From: Chania multitudinisentens RB-25
GTDB lineage: Bacteria > Pseudomonadota > Gammaproteobacteria > Enterobacterales > Enterobacteriaceae
Assembly (NCBI RefSeq): GCF_000520015.2
Contig: NZ_CP007044.2
Span: forward strand, 372,001-436,000
Direction of reading: 5' to 3'
DNA length: 64,000 bases
The position numbers and the translations under genes are program-made. Under the pieces are notes generated by a model. That model ran no database searches and had not been told where the DNA came from. It was given only the letters and a program-made list of their open reading frames with translations. Shown here in pieces: positions 8,675 to 16,992 of this stretch (position 1 is its first letter; every line of letters starts with the position of its first letter).

Positions 8675-10303
8675 TTAGACCCAATCGGCTTCCAGTGCTT
8701 CTTTGGATTGAGTGGAGCGCGCTGCTGCCGACAGTCGGCTTCCCAACAGTTGGAACACCGACACCGCCTGGGCCAGCACAATGGCCTGTTCTTCGACACT
8801 GGCCGCCGTGGTCGCGACTTGCTCCACCAGCGCCGCATTCTGTTGCGTTACCTGATCCATCTGGGTAATGGCAATACCAACCTGCACCACTCCTTTACTT
8901 TGCTCCTCAGAAGCACAGGAAATATTTTCCATGATCACCGTTGCTTTATCCACCGAGCTCACAATATCTGCCATGGTATTACCTGCTTTTTCAACCAGGT
9001 GCACACCTTCTGCAATATCACTGGCTACGCCGTTCACCAGGGTACTGATCTCTTTCGCCGACAGCGCACAACGCTGCGCCAGATTACGCACTTCGCCCGC
9101 CACCACGGCAAAACCGCGCCCTTGCTCCCCTGCACGCGCAGCCTCCACCGCAGCATTCAACGCCAGTATGTTGGTTTGAAAAGCAATACTGTCAATAACG
9201 TTGATAATATCACCCACTTTCTGTGCGCTACTGCTGATCACCTGCATTTTGCTGACCACGTTGCCCATGATTTCGCCACCTTCCCGGGCAATGTTGGCTG
9301 TTTGGTTAATCATGCTGGAAGCCTGATTGGCGTTATCCGCGTTTTGTTGCACCGTAGCCGTGATCTGTTCCATGCTGGCAGCGGTTTCAGTTAAAGCACT
9401 GGCCTGTTCCTCAGTGCGGCTTGAAAGATCGGTATTACCCGCTGCGATCTCTTGCGTACCCAGATTAATGGATTCAACACCATCACGAACCTGCTGCACC
9501 GTTGCCGTCAGTTCGTGTTGCATTTTTTGCAGGCTGGCAAAAAGCTGGCCGATTTCATTGGTACTTTTGACTTCAATTACCTCACGCAGATCGCCCCCGC
9601 CGATTTTTTGCAGATGCTCAGACACCTGCCGGAGTGGCTGTATCAAACGGTTGCGAAAACCGCGATGGACCCATAGAAACAGTATTGAAATCACCACCAA
9701 CGTCCCTGCCAGTAAACGGATGAACAGTTGTTGGTTTCGTTCCGCATTGCTGAGCGCTTCACGGTGATTAGTTTGCGTGATAGCCATATAGTCTGTGAAA
9801 TGACGATCCAGGTTTTGCCGCGCCTGTTGTTTTTCTGCGCCTAATTGACGTAATGCATCAAGTAATGCTGCCGCAGGGGTGGTTTCCACCAGCACCATTT
9901 CACGTTTCAATACGTTTTGCTGGGCCAAATAGATTTTCTTCATCGTTTCACCCAATTCCGGCCTGGCAGCAGTCACACCTGGAATATCCAAAAACAGCTC
10001 AAATTCACGCTCGGCAAGGCTTAATTCACTACGCGCTTCTGCCAAACCCTGTTTAACATCGGCCTGTTCGGCGTTTATCGTTAACCCAAGCACCAGATTA
10101 TCGATCAACATCTGGGTTTGTAGCAGAGCCTGCCAGCTTCGGTTAAGCGCGGCTTCCTCCTCCGACAGTATCCCCATAGTACGGATACTTTGACCGCTCT
10201 GATTGATAAAATAAAAAGCAATAGAACTGGTTCCCATCGGCATTAATCCCAGTAACACCAGGATAAACATCAGCCAAGTGGCTATTTTCATATTCTTCAG
10301 CAT
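8675..10303 (-). CDS. Methyl-accepting chemotaxis protein
   Basis: 542 residues with the classic layout: TM1 (about 10-32), a periplasmic four-helix-bundle sensor domain (33-188), TM2 (about 190-212), a HAMP domain, then the cytoplasmic coiled coil. The CheA/CheW-binding hairpin tip is IAFQTNILALNAAVEAARAG...GRGFAVVAGEVRNLA. It signals ligand binding to CheA. The C-terminus is EALEADWV and lacks the NWETF-type pentapeptide, so it probably depends on other receptors for CheR/CheB recruitment. The ligand cannot be read from sequence. It has no counterpart at this locus in E. coli K-12. Confidence 0.95.
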   Translation of the reverse strand: MLKNMKIATWLMFILVLLGLMPMGTSSIAFYFINQSGQSIRTMGILSEEEAALNRSWQALLQTQMLIDNLVLGLTINAEQADVKQGLAEARSELSLAEREFELFLDIPGVTAARPELGETMKKIYLAQQNVLKREMVLVETTPAAALLDALRQLGAEKQQARQNLDRHFTDYMAITQTNHREALSNAERNQQLFIRLLAGTLVVISILFLWVHRGFRNRLIQPLRQVSEHLQKIGGGDLREVIEVKSTNEIGQLFASLQKMQHELTATVQQVRDGVESINLGTQEIAAGNTDLSSRTEEQASALTETAASMEQITATVQQNADNANQASSMINQTANIAREGGEIMGNVVSKMQVISSSAQKVGDIINVIDSIAFQTNILALNAAVEAARAGEQGRGFAVVAGEVRNLAQRCALSAKEISTLVNGVASDIAEGVHLVEKAGNTMADIVSSVDKATVIMENISCASEEQSKGVVQVGIAITQMDQVTQQNAALVEQVATTAASVEEQAIVLAQAVSVFQLLGSRLSAAARSTQSKEALEADWV

Positions 10304-10505
10304 GCGTCCTCTCCACTGACATAGGGCATAAAAGAAATAGCTCTTTTATCGATATGGTTAATATCGGTCTGGCAGAGAAAGTATTTATGTCAAAAAGAAA
10401 ATAAACCGTTACGCCCTTCCTACCGCACGTTGCAGGTGCGTTGGCGCGCGAATGACGCCAGAGAGCAAATGGCTTAATGAGAGTTATTGAGGATTGAGAG
10501 ATAAA

Positions 10506-10538
10506 AAAACCCCAGCCATGTTATTGGCCGGGGTTTTT
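10506..10538. terminator. Terminator after groEL
   Basis: Stem AAAACCCCAGCC (10506-10517) pairs with GGCCGGGGTTTT (from 10526), with A and T tracts on both sides. It lies 24 bp past the groEL stop on the minus strand and probably ends the groESL transcript. Confidence 0.85.
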
Positions 10539-10561
10539 AACACACAAAAGTGTGGGGAGGG

Positions 10562-12205
10562 TTACATCATACCGCCCATGCCACCCATGCCGCCCATGCC
10601 TGCTGCGCCCATGTCAGCTTTATCTTCTTTCGGCAGGTCAGTGATCATGCATTCGGTGGTGATCATCAGGCCAGCCACAGAAGCCGCGTACTGCAAAGCA
10701 GAACGGGTTACTTTGGTTGGGTCCAGGATGCCCATCGCGATCATATCGCCATATTCTTCAGTGTAGGCGTTGTAACCGTAGTTGCTTTCACCCGCTTTCA
10801 CGTTGTTAGCAATCACAGAAGCTTCTTCACCTGCGTTGATAACGATCTGACGCAGTGGTGATTCCATCGCACGCAGCGCTACCTTGATTCCTACGCTCTG
10901 ATCTTCGTTGTCGCCTTTCAGGTTAGCGATCTTACCCGCTACGCGGATCAGCGCCACGCCACCACCAGCAACCACGCCTTCTTCAACCGCAGCACGGGTT
11001 GCGTGCAGGGCATCTTCAACGCGGGCTTTCTTCTCTTTCATTTCAACTTCAGTGGCTGCGCCAACTTTGATAACGGCAACGCCGCCAGCCAGTTTAGCAA
11101 CACGCTCCTGAAGTTTTTCACGATCGTAGTCAGAAGTTGCTTCTTCGATCTGCTGACGAATCTGAACAACACGGCCCTGAATGGTCTTTTCGTCGCCCAC
11201 GCCATCAATAATGATGGTGGTGTCTTTGTTGATCACCACGCGTTTGGCCTGGCCCAAGTCTTCCAGAGTGGCTTTTTCCAGCTCCAGACCGATCTCTTCA
11301 GAGATCACCGTACCGGCCGTCAAAGTAGCGATGTCTTGCAGCATGGCTTTACGGCGATCGCCGAAACCAGGTGCTTTAACCGCAGCCACTTTCACAATGC
11401 CGCGCATGGTGTTAACCACCAGAGTCGCCAGCGCTTCGCCTTCAACATCTTCAGCGATGATCAGCAGCGGTTTGCCTGCTTTAGCAACGGCTTCCAGCAC
11501 TGGCAGCATTTCGCGGATGTTGGAGATTTTTTTGTCAGCCAGCAGGATGAACGGGCTTTCCAGCTCAACAGAACCGGTTTCTGGCTTGTTGATGAAGTAA
11601 GGAGACAGGTAGCCGCGATCGAACTGCATACCTTCAACTACGTCCAGCTCGTCTTGCAGGCCGGTGCCTTCTTCAACGGTGATAACGCCTTCTTTACCCA
11701 CTTTTTCCATCGCTTCTGCAATCAGTTTACCCACGGTTTCGTCGGAGTTTGCAGAGATGGTGCCTACCTGTGCGATTGCTTTGGAATCAGAGCAAGGTAC
11801 GGACAGTTTTTTCAGTTCTTCCACCGCGGCGATAACGGCTTTATCGATACCGCGCTTCAGGTCCATCGGGTTCATACCGGCAGCCACTGCTTTCAGGCCT
11901 TCGGTGATAATGGATTGAGCCAATACGGTGGCAGTGGTGGTGCCGTCACCCGCAGCGTCGTTCGCTTTAGAGGCAACTTCTTTCACCATTTGCGCACCCA
12001 TGTTCTCAAACTTGTCTTCCAGTTCGATTTCACGGGCTACGGATACGCCATCTTTGGTAATGGCTGGAGCGCCGAAGGATTTATCCAGCACTACGTTACG
12101 GCCTTTCGGGCCCAGGGTTACTTTTACTGCATCAGCAAGCACATTCACACCGCGGAGCATCTTCACGCGAGCATCATTGCCAAATTTTACGTCTTTAGCT
12201 GCCAT
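10562..12205 (-). CDS. groL: 60-kDa chaperonin GroEL
   Basis: 547 residues; the double-ring ATP-dependent chaperonin that with GroES folds cytosolic proteins. Visible are the ATP-binding GPKGRNVVLD and catalytic GDGTTTATVLAQ segments of the equatorial domain and the flexible GGM repeat tail (MGGMGGMGGMM). It is cotranscribed with groES from a heat-shock promoter and starts 44 bp after the groES stop behind an AAGGGAAA site. Confidence 0.99.
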   Translation of the reverse strand: MAAKDVKFGNDARVKMLRGVNVLADAVKVTLGPKGRNVVLDKSFGAPAITKDGVSVAREIELEDKFENMGAQMVKEVASKANDAAGDGTTTATVLAQSIITEGLKAVAAGMNPMDLKRGIDKAVIAAVEELKKLSVPCSDSKAIAQVGTISANSDETVGKLIAEAMEKVGKEGVITVEEGTGLQDELDVVEGMQFDRGYLSPYFINKPETGSVELESPFILLADKKISNIREMLPVLEAVAKAGKPLLIIAEDVEGEALATLVVNTMRGIVKVAAVKAPGFGDRRKAMLQDIATLTAGTVISEEIGLELEKATLEDLGQAKRVVINKDTTIIIDGVGDEKTIQGRVVQIRQQIEEATSDYDREKLQERVAKLAGGVAVIKVGAATEVEMKEKKARVEDALHATRAAVEEGVVAGGGVALIRVAGKIANLKGDNEDQSVGIKVALRAMESPLRQIVINAGEEASVIANNVKAGESNYGYNAYTEEYGDMIAMGILDPTKVTRSALQYAASVAGLMITTECMITDLPKEDKADMGAAGMGGMGGMGGMM

Positions 12206-12249
12206 TGGTATTTCCCTTCAACTCGTTCAGTTCAGAAAGATATAAAGCG

Positions 12250-12546
12250 TTATTTCGCTTCCACAATTGCCAGAATGTCGCTTTCAGACATGATCAACAC
12301 TTCATCATTGTCGATCTTCTCTACTTTCACGCCGTAACCGTCGTTGAAAATTACGATATCACCTACTTTCACATCCAGCGGTTGAATGCTGCCGCTTTCC
12401 AGAACACGTCCTTTACCAACGGCTACTACTTCACCACGAGTAGATTTACCCGCCGCAGAGCCAGTCAGAACGATGCCGCCAGCAGATTTTGATTCAACTT
12501 CTTTACGCTTGACGATAACGCGGTCATGCAATGGACGAATACTCAT
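12250..12546 (-). CDS. groS: 10-kDa co-chaperonin GroES
   Basis: 98 residues including an extra C-terminal Lys relative to the 97-residue E. coli protein. It caps GroEL through its mobile loop, here KSAGGIVLTGSAAGKS. The ATG at 12546 gives MSIRPLHDRVIVKRKE, the family start, behind AGGAGAGCGTTCA; an in-frame upstream extension is not conserved. Confidence 0.98.
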   Translation of the reverse strand: MSIRPLHDRVIVKRKEVESKSAGGIVLTGSAAGKSTRGEVVAVGKGRVLESGSIQPLDVKVGDIVIFNDGYGVKVEKIDNDEVLIMSESDILAIVEAK

Positions 12547-12625
12547 TGAACGCTCTCCTGTAAGAAGGTCTCTATCAGATTTAGGGTTGTTCACCGGACA
12601 TCATACCGGCCTCGTGGAATTTAAG

Positions 12626-12651
12626 ATGGGGGCATTCCAGCTATCTTCAAG
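12626..12651 (-). promoter_or_regulatory. Heat-shock (sigma-32) promoter of groSL
   Basis: On the minus strand, CCCCTTGAA (-35 core CTTGAA, complement of 12646-12651) and CCCCATCTTA (-10 core, complement of 12626-12631) are 14 nt apart. This matches the sigma-32 consensus and the known E. coli groE promoter, about 80 bp upstream of the groES start. Confidence 0.88.
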
Positions 12652-12704
12652 GGGTAAAATCAAAAAAAATTTCTTTTTGAAGGAGAAATGGTTAACCCTG
12701 CTGG

Positions 12705-12734
12705 CAGAGACGCGGCCATATGGCCGCGTCTCTG
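12705..12734. repeat. Perfect 30-bp palindrome between fxsA and groS
   Basis: Arms CAGAGACGCGGCCAT and ATGGCCGCGTCTCTG meet with no spacer. It begins 10 bp after the fxsA stop and precedes the groE promoter. There is no T tract on the minus strand, so it is either a factor-assisted terminator for fxsA or a stabilising 3' hairpin. Confidence 0.7.
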
Positions 12735-12744
12735 AAAGGAATTA

Positions 12745-13239
12745 TTAACGATCATTGCGCTTTTCACGCTCGTCCTGTGGCTGATCCAGAGTATGGCGAT
12801 CATCGTCTTTACGCTGGAATTCACCTTCAAAGGTATTGCCATTGGCCGCACCACCACCGTTCTGGCCCCAGCCCCTGGAGCGATAGACGGAAAGATGTGG
12901 CATCAGCTTTAGCGTCAGAGTTTTTTGTACCGGCGGCAGCAGTAGCAGCAATCCCAGGAAATCGGTGAAAAAACCCGGCAACAGCAGCAAGAACCCCGCC
13001 AGTACCAACGAAACGCTTTTTATCATTTCCGCTGCCGGGCTTTCGCCCGCAGCCAATTTTTGCTGCATCTGCATAAACGTTTTCACTCCCTGATTCCGCA
13101 CCAGAGAAACGCCCACGCAGGAGGTAAATACCACCAGCAGCAGAGTTGTTGCCACACCAAGCACGGCAGCAACTTTAATAAATAACAAGATTTCTATATA
13201 GGCCAGCAGAAATAACAATAATAACGGTAACCAGCGCAC
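12745..13239 (-). CDS. fxsA: FxsA family membrane protein
   Basis: 164 residues. Inner-membrane protein with about three to four hydrophobic segments in the first 120 residues (MRWLPLLLLFLLAYIEILLFIKV, GVATTLLLVVFTSCVGVSLVR, GFLLLLPGFFTDFLGLLLLLP) and a charged cytoplasmic tail. E. coli FxsA lies at the same place and its overproduction relieves F-plasmid exclusion of phage T7; its normal role is unclear. It is upstream of groS on the same strand. Confidence 0.93.
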   Translation of the reverse strand: MRWLPLLLLFLLAYIEILLFIKVAAVLGVATTLLLVVFTSCVGVSLVRNQGVKTFMQMQQKLAAGESPAAEMIKSVSLVLAGFLLLLPGFFTDFLGLLLLLPPVQKTLTLKLMPHLSVYRSRGWGQNGGGAANGNTFEGEFQRKDDDRHTLDQPQDEREKRNDR

Positions 13240-13588
13240 CAGTTTCTCCTCTCAGTAGAGTCGGCATATCCACCCGGTGGTGCATACACAAAAATGGAAC
13301 CTGCAATAGGTTAACCCTCTTTAGAATGGAGGTTACCAAGGGTTATTTCAACCTGACAAATCTTTCATTGCTAAAGTCACTAAGCGTGAAACAGTTCACA
13401 TAATTCAAAAGCTATGGTTTTCTTAAATGCCAGATAGTGATCTGCGTTCATTCATTTATTACTAGGCAGCATATGATCTGGGCAGCAACAATCGTGGCGG
13501 TCAATACTTCCACACTTGAAGCTCTCGGCAATATAATTTCTTTAGTCTGGTAACTTATTAATTCGGCAGCAACATAGAGAAGGTTCTC
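13240..13588 (+). promoter_or_regulatory. aspA upstream region with a CRP-type site
   Basis: This 349-bp gap between divergent fxsA and aspA holds the promoters of both. At 13385-13400 the sequence CGTGA-AACAGT-TCACA fits the CRP consensus (TGTGA-N6-TCACA), about 190 bp upstream of aspA. E. coli aspA is known to be CRP-dependent. The aspA ribosome-binding site is GAGAAGG just before 13589. No coding frame is seen. Confidence 0.6.
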
Positions 13589-15025
13589 ATGTCAAACAAC
13601 ATTCGTATCGAAGAAGACCTGTTAGGTACACGTGAAGTCCCCGCAGAAGCCTACTATGGTATTCATACTCTGCGTGCGATTGAAAACTTCTATATCAGCA
13701 ACAGTAAAATCAGTGATGTTCCTGAGTTTGTCCGTGGCATGGTCATGGTGAAAAAAGCGGCGGCAATGGCTAACAAAGAGTTGAAAACTATTCCACGCAA
13801 AATCGCCGATACCATCATCCAGGCTTGCGACGAAGTGCTGGATAAAGGCAAGTGTATGGATCAATTCCCGGTGGATGTGTTTCAAGGGGGGGCAGGTACC
13901 TCACTGAACATGAATACCAACGAAGTGCTGGCGAATATTGGCCTGGAACTGATGGGCCACCAGAAAGGTGAATATCAGTACCTGAATCCAAATGATCATC
14001 TCAACAAATGTCAGTCTACCAACGATGCCTACCCTACTGGCTTTCGCATCGCGGTATACGCCTCTAACCAGAAGCTGATCGATGCCATCAACCAATTGCG
14101 TGAAGGCTTTGACCGCAAATCCCAAGAATTCGCTACCATCCTGAAAATGGGCCGCACCCAGTTGCAGGATGCGGTTCCTATGACGCTGGGCCAGGAGTTC
14201 CGTGCCTTCAGCGTGCTGCTGAATGAAGAAACCCGCAACCTGCATCGCACAGCGGAGTTGTTGTTGGAGGTGAACCTGGGGGCCACGGCAATTGGTACTG
14301 CGCTGAACACCCCGGAAGGCTACCCAAACCTGGCAGTACAGAAGCTGGCAGAAGTCAGTAATTTACCCGTTCTCCCTGCTGAAGACCTGATCGAAGCAAC
14401 TTCTGACTGCGGTGCCTATGTGATGGTGCATGGTGCATTGAAACGCCTGGCGGTGAAGCTTTCCAAGATCTGTAACGACCTGCGTTTGCTGTCTTCTGGC
14501 CCGCGCGCTGGCTTGAATGAAATCAATCTGCCAGAATTACAGGCTGGTTCTTCCATCATGCCTGCCAAAGTGAACCCGGTGATCCCAGAAGTGGTGAACC
14601 AGGTCTGCTTTAAAGTGATCGGTAATGATACTTGCGTTACCATGGCGGCTGAAGCGGGCCAGTTGCAGTTGAACGTGATGGAGCCGGTGATTGGCCAGGC
14701 GATGTTTGAATCCATTCACATCCTGACAAACGCCTGCTATAACCTATTGGAAAAATGCATTAATGGTATTACCGCCAATAAAGAAGTGTGTGAGCACTAC
14801 GTGTTCAACTCTATCGGTATCGTGACTTATCTGAACCCGTTCATTGGCCACCACAACGGTGACATTGTCGGCAAGATTTGTGCTGAAACCGGTAAGAGCG
14901 TGCGCGAGGTGGTGCTGGAACGCGGGTTGCTGACCGCAGCCGAACTGGATGACATCTTCTCAGTGGAGAACTTGATGCACCCAGCCTATAAAGCGAAACG
15001 TTATACCGATGAAAATGAACAATAA
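13589..15025 (+). CDS. aspA: Aspartate ammonia-lyase (aspartase)
   Basis: 478 residues. Reversibly converts L-aspartate to fumarate and ammonia; under anaerobiosis it supplies fumarate to the fumarate reductase whose genes lie at the start of this window. The fumarase/aspartase signature and flexible catalytic loop GSSIMPAKVNPVIPE are intact, and the N-terminal RIEEDLLGTREVPAEAYYGIHT matches the family. It is followed by a terminator and then dcuA, the usual aspA-dcuA pair. Confidence 0.98.
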   Translation: MSNNIRIEEDLLGTREVPAEAYYGIHTLRAIENFYISNSKISDVPEFVRGMVMVKKAAAMANKELKTIPRKIADTIIQACDEVLDKGKCMDQFPVDVFQGGAGTSLNMNTNEVLANIGLELMGHQKGEYQYLNPNDHLNKCQSTNDAYPTGFRIAVYASNQKLIDAINQLREGFDRKSQEFATILKMGRTQLQDAVPMTLGQEFRAFSVLLNEETRNLHRTAELLLEVNLGATAIGTALNTPEGYPNLAVQKLAEVSNLPVLPAEDLIEATSDCGAYVMVHGALKRLAVKLSKICNDLRLLSSGPRAGLNEINLPELQAGSSIMPAKVNPVIPEVVNQVCFKVIGNDTCVTMAAEAGQLQLNVMEPVIGQAMFESIHILTNACYNLLEKCINGITANKEVCEHYVFNSIGIVTYLNPFIGHHNGDIVGKICAETGKSVREVVLERGLLTAAELDDIFSVENLMHPAYKAKRYTDENEQ

Positions 15026-15045
15026 CAGACACATCCGGTAGCCTG

Positions 15046-15082
15046 AAAGGCACGCTCATCCCTTTGGATAGCGTGCCTTTTT
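15046..15082 (+). terminator. Terminator after aspA
   Basis: Stem AAAGGCACGCT (15046-15056) with AGCGTGCCTTT (15070-15080) followed by TT. It is an intrinsic terminator between aspA and dcuA. Confidence 0.85.
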
Positions 15083-15240
15083 ACTTTCTGGCTCCTACAA
15101 CTTTTTAACTTTTTTTTTTCATCTTCCTAAAATACCTGGAGTAGCAGGCCAACGGTAAGAGGCAGTCCAAAGGGCTAAATCACGCAGCCAGCAGCTTCAA
15201 GTAGCAAGGGGATAAATCTTCATTTTAAGGGGTAAACACT

Positions 15241-16542
15241 ATGTTAGCCGTAGAGTTAGTGATCGTTCTACTCGCCATCTTTTTAGGGGCCAGATTAGGA
15301 GGCATCGGGATCGGCTTCGCCGGGGGTCTTGGGGTATTGGTATTGGCAATGATTGGCGTCAAACCTGGCAGTATTCCCTTCGATGTTATCTCCATCATTA
15401 TGGCAGTCATCGCCGCTATCGCCGCCATGCAGGTTGCCGGAGGTATGGATTATCTGGTGCAGCAAACTGAAAAGCTGCTGCGGAAAAACCCAAAATACAT
15501 CACCATTCTGGCCCCGATCGTCACCTATTTTCTGACCATCTTTGCCGGTACTGGTAATATTTCCCTTTCCGCGCTGCCCGTTATTGCCGAAGTCGCCAAG
15601 GAACAGGGCATCAAACCTTGCCGCCCACTGTCTACCGCCGTGGTTTCTGCACAGATCGCCATTACCGCTTCGCCAATCTCCGCAGCGGTGGTCTATATGT
15701 CTTCAGTCATGGAAGGCCACGGCGTCAGCTATCTACACATGCTGATGGTGGTGATCCCTTCCACCTTCCTCGCCGTGTTATTGATGTCGCTGTTAGTGAC
15801 CTGGTTGTTTGACTCCAAACTGACCGATGACCCTGTCTATCAAAAACGTTTTGAAGAAGGCTTGATTACCCTGCGCGGTGATCAGGTTCTGGAGATCAAA
15901 GCCGGTGCAAAAACCTCTGTACTGTTGTTCCTGGCAGGAGTGCTGTGCGTGGTGGCTTATGCCATTATCAACAGCCCAAGTATGGGGTTGGTCGCCACAC
16001 CGTTGATGAACACCACCAACGCCATTCTGATCATCATGCTGAGCGTGGCTACTTTGACCACCATTCTGTGCCGTGTTGATACAGATATGGTGCTGAACTC
16101 CAGCACCTTCAAAGCCGGGATGAGCGCCTGTATCTGTATTCTGGGTGTTGCCTGGTTGGGTGATACCTTCGTGCAGGCCAATATCGATTGGATCAAAGAA
16201 ACCGCAGGCACCGTGATCCAATCACACCCTTGGCTGCTGGCGGTGATCTTCTTCTTCTGTTCAGCGCTGTTGTACTCTCAGGCCGCTACCGCCAAAGCGT
16301 TAATGCCAATGGCATTGGCTCTGAACGTTACCCCGCTGACAGCCATCGCCTCCTTTGCTGCCGTTTCCGGTCTGTTCATTCTGCCAACCTACCCAACGCT
16401 GGTAGCGGCGGTGCAGATGGATGATACCGGCACCACGCGCATCGGGCGCTTTGTGTTTAACCACCCGTTTTTCATTCCCGGCACCATGGGCGTGCTATTC
16501 GCGGTGATATTCGGCTTCCTGCTGGGCGGCATGATTCTGTGA
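15241..16542 (+). CDS. dcuA: Anaerobic C4-dicarboxylate transporter DcuA
   Basis: 433 residues, about ten to twelve transmembrane segments. Dcu family antiporter exchanging aspartate, fumarate or malate for succinate in the inner membrane. It fits with aspA upstream: aspartate enters, becomes fumarate, is reduced by Frd, and succinate leaves. The GGRLGGIGIGFAGGLGVL-like N-terminal helix and GTGNISLSALPVIAEVA motif are typical. The start follows AAGGGGTAAACACT. Confidence 0.97.
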   Translation: MLAVELVIVLLAIFLGARLGGIGIGFAGGLGVLVLAMIGVKPGSIPFDVISIIMAVIAAIAAMQVAGGMDYLVQQTEKLLRKNPKYITILAPIVTYFLTIFAGTGNISLSALPVIAEVAKEQGIKPCRPLSTAVVSAQIAITASPISAAVVYMSSVMEGHGVSYLHMLMVVIPSTFLAVLLMSLLVTWLFDSKLTDDPVYQKRFEEGLITLRGDQVLEIKAGAKTSVLLFLAGVLCVVAYAIINSPSMGLVATPLMNTTNAILIIMLSVATLTTILCRVDTDMVLNSSTFKAGMSACICILGVAWLGDTFVQANIDWIKETAGTVIQSHPWLLAVIFFFCSALLYSQAATAKALMPMALALNVTPLTAIASFAAVSGLFILPTYPTLVAAVQMDDTGTTRIGRFVFNHPFFIPGTMGVLFAVIFGFLLGGMIL

Positions 16543-16549
16543 TCCTCAG

Positions 16550-16571
16550 GCGGGGTTACGGCCCCGCTTTT
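16550..16571 (+). terminator. Terminator after dcuA
   Basis: Stem GCGGGG (16550-16555) and CCCCGC (16562-16567) followed by TTTT, 8 bp after the dcuA stop. Confidence 0.8.
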
Positions 16572-16668
16572 CGCCTTTCATTTTCTCTCCGTTGATAAAC
16601 TCGCCTTCTAGCCAACCTTGCTTCAAGGTATAGTGCCTTGCTGATAACCTGGTTGAGAGGGATTGAAG

Positions 16669-16992
16669 ATGTCTGATAGTGAAGCTGTCGTCATACTCTG
16701 TACCACACCCGACGAGGCAACCGCCCAAGAACTGGCGGCGCATGTCCTGGGGGAAAAACTGGCCGCCTGCGCCACATTGTTGCCCGGTGCATCTTCGCTG
16801 TATTACTGGGAAGGAAAACTGCAACAGGAATACGAAGTTCAGATGCTGCTCAAAAGTGACCGCCAGCATCAGCAAGCTTTGCTCGCTTACCTGAAACAAC
16901 ACCACCCGCATCAAACCCCTGAACTGTTAGTGCTGCCGGTGATGACTGGAGATAAAGACTACCTGTCATGGATCAACGCCTCATTAAACTGA
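16669..16992 (+). CDS. cutA: Divalent-cation tolerance protein CutA
   Basis: 107 residues, a small trimeric ferredoxin-like-fold protein. It is named for copper tolerance, but its molecular role remains unsettled. Family segments CTTPDEATAQELAAHVLGEKLAACATLLPGASS and SLYYWEGKLQQEYEVQMLLKS are seen. I chose the ATG at 16669 (MSDSEAVVIL) behind GAGAGGG over the TTG two codons upstream. Its end overlaps the dsbD start by 25 bp, the standard cutA-dsbD arrangement. Confidence 0.95.
   Translation: MSDSEAVVILCTTPDEATAQELAAHVLGEKLAACATLLPGASSLYYWEGKLQQEYEVQMLLKSDRQHQQALLAYLKQHHPHQTPELLVLPVMTGDKDYLSWINASLN

Noticed and set aside
11003..12337. 444-residue + strand frame antisense to groEL
   Set aside because: Well-known artefact of groEL codon composition; no start signals.
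12705..12734. 30-bp palindrome as an insertion-sequence end or REP element
   Set aside because: Single copy in the window and no target duplication or transposase; more likely a 3' hairpin of fxsA.
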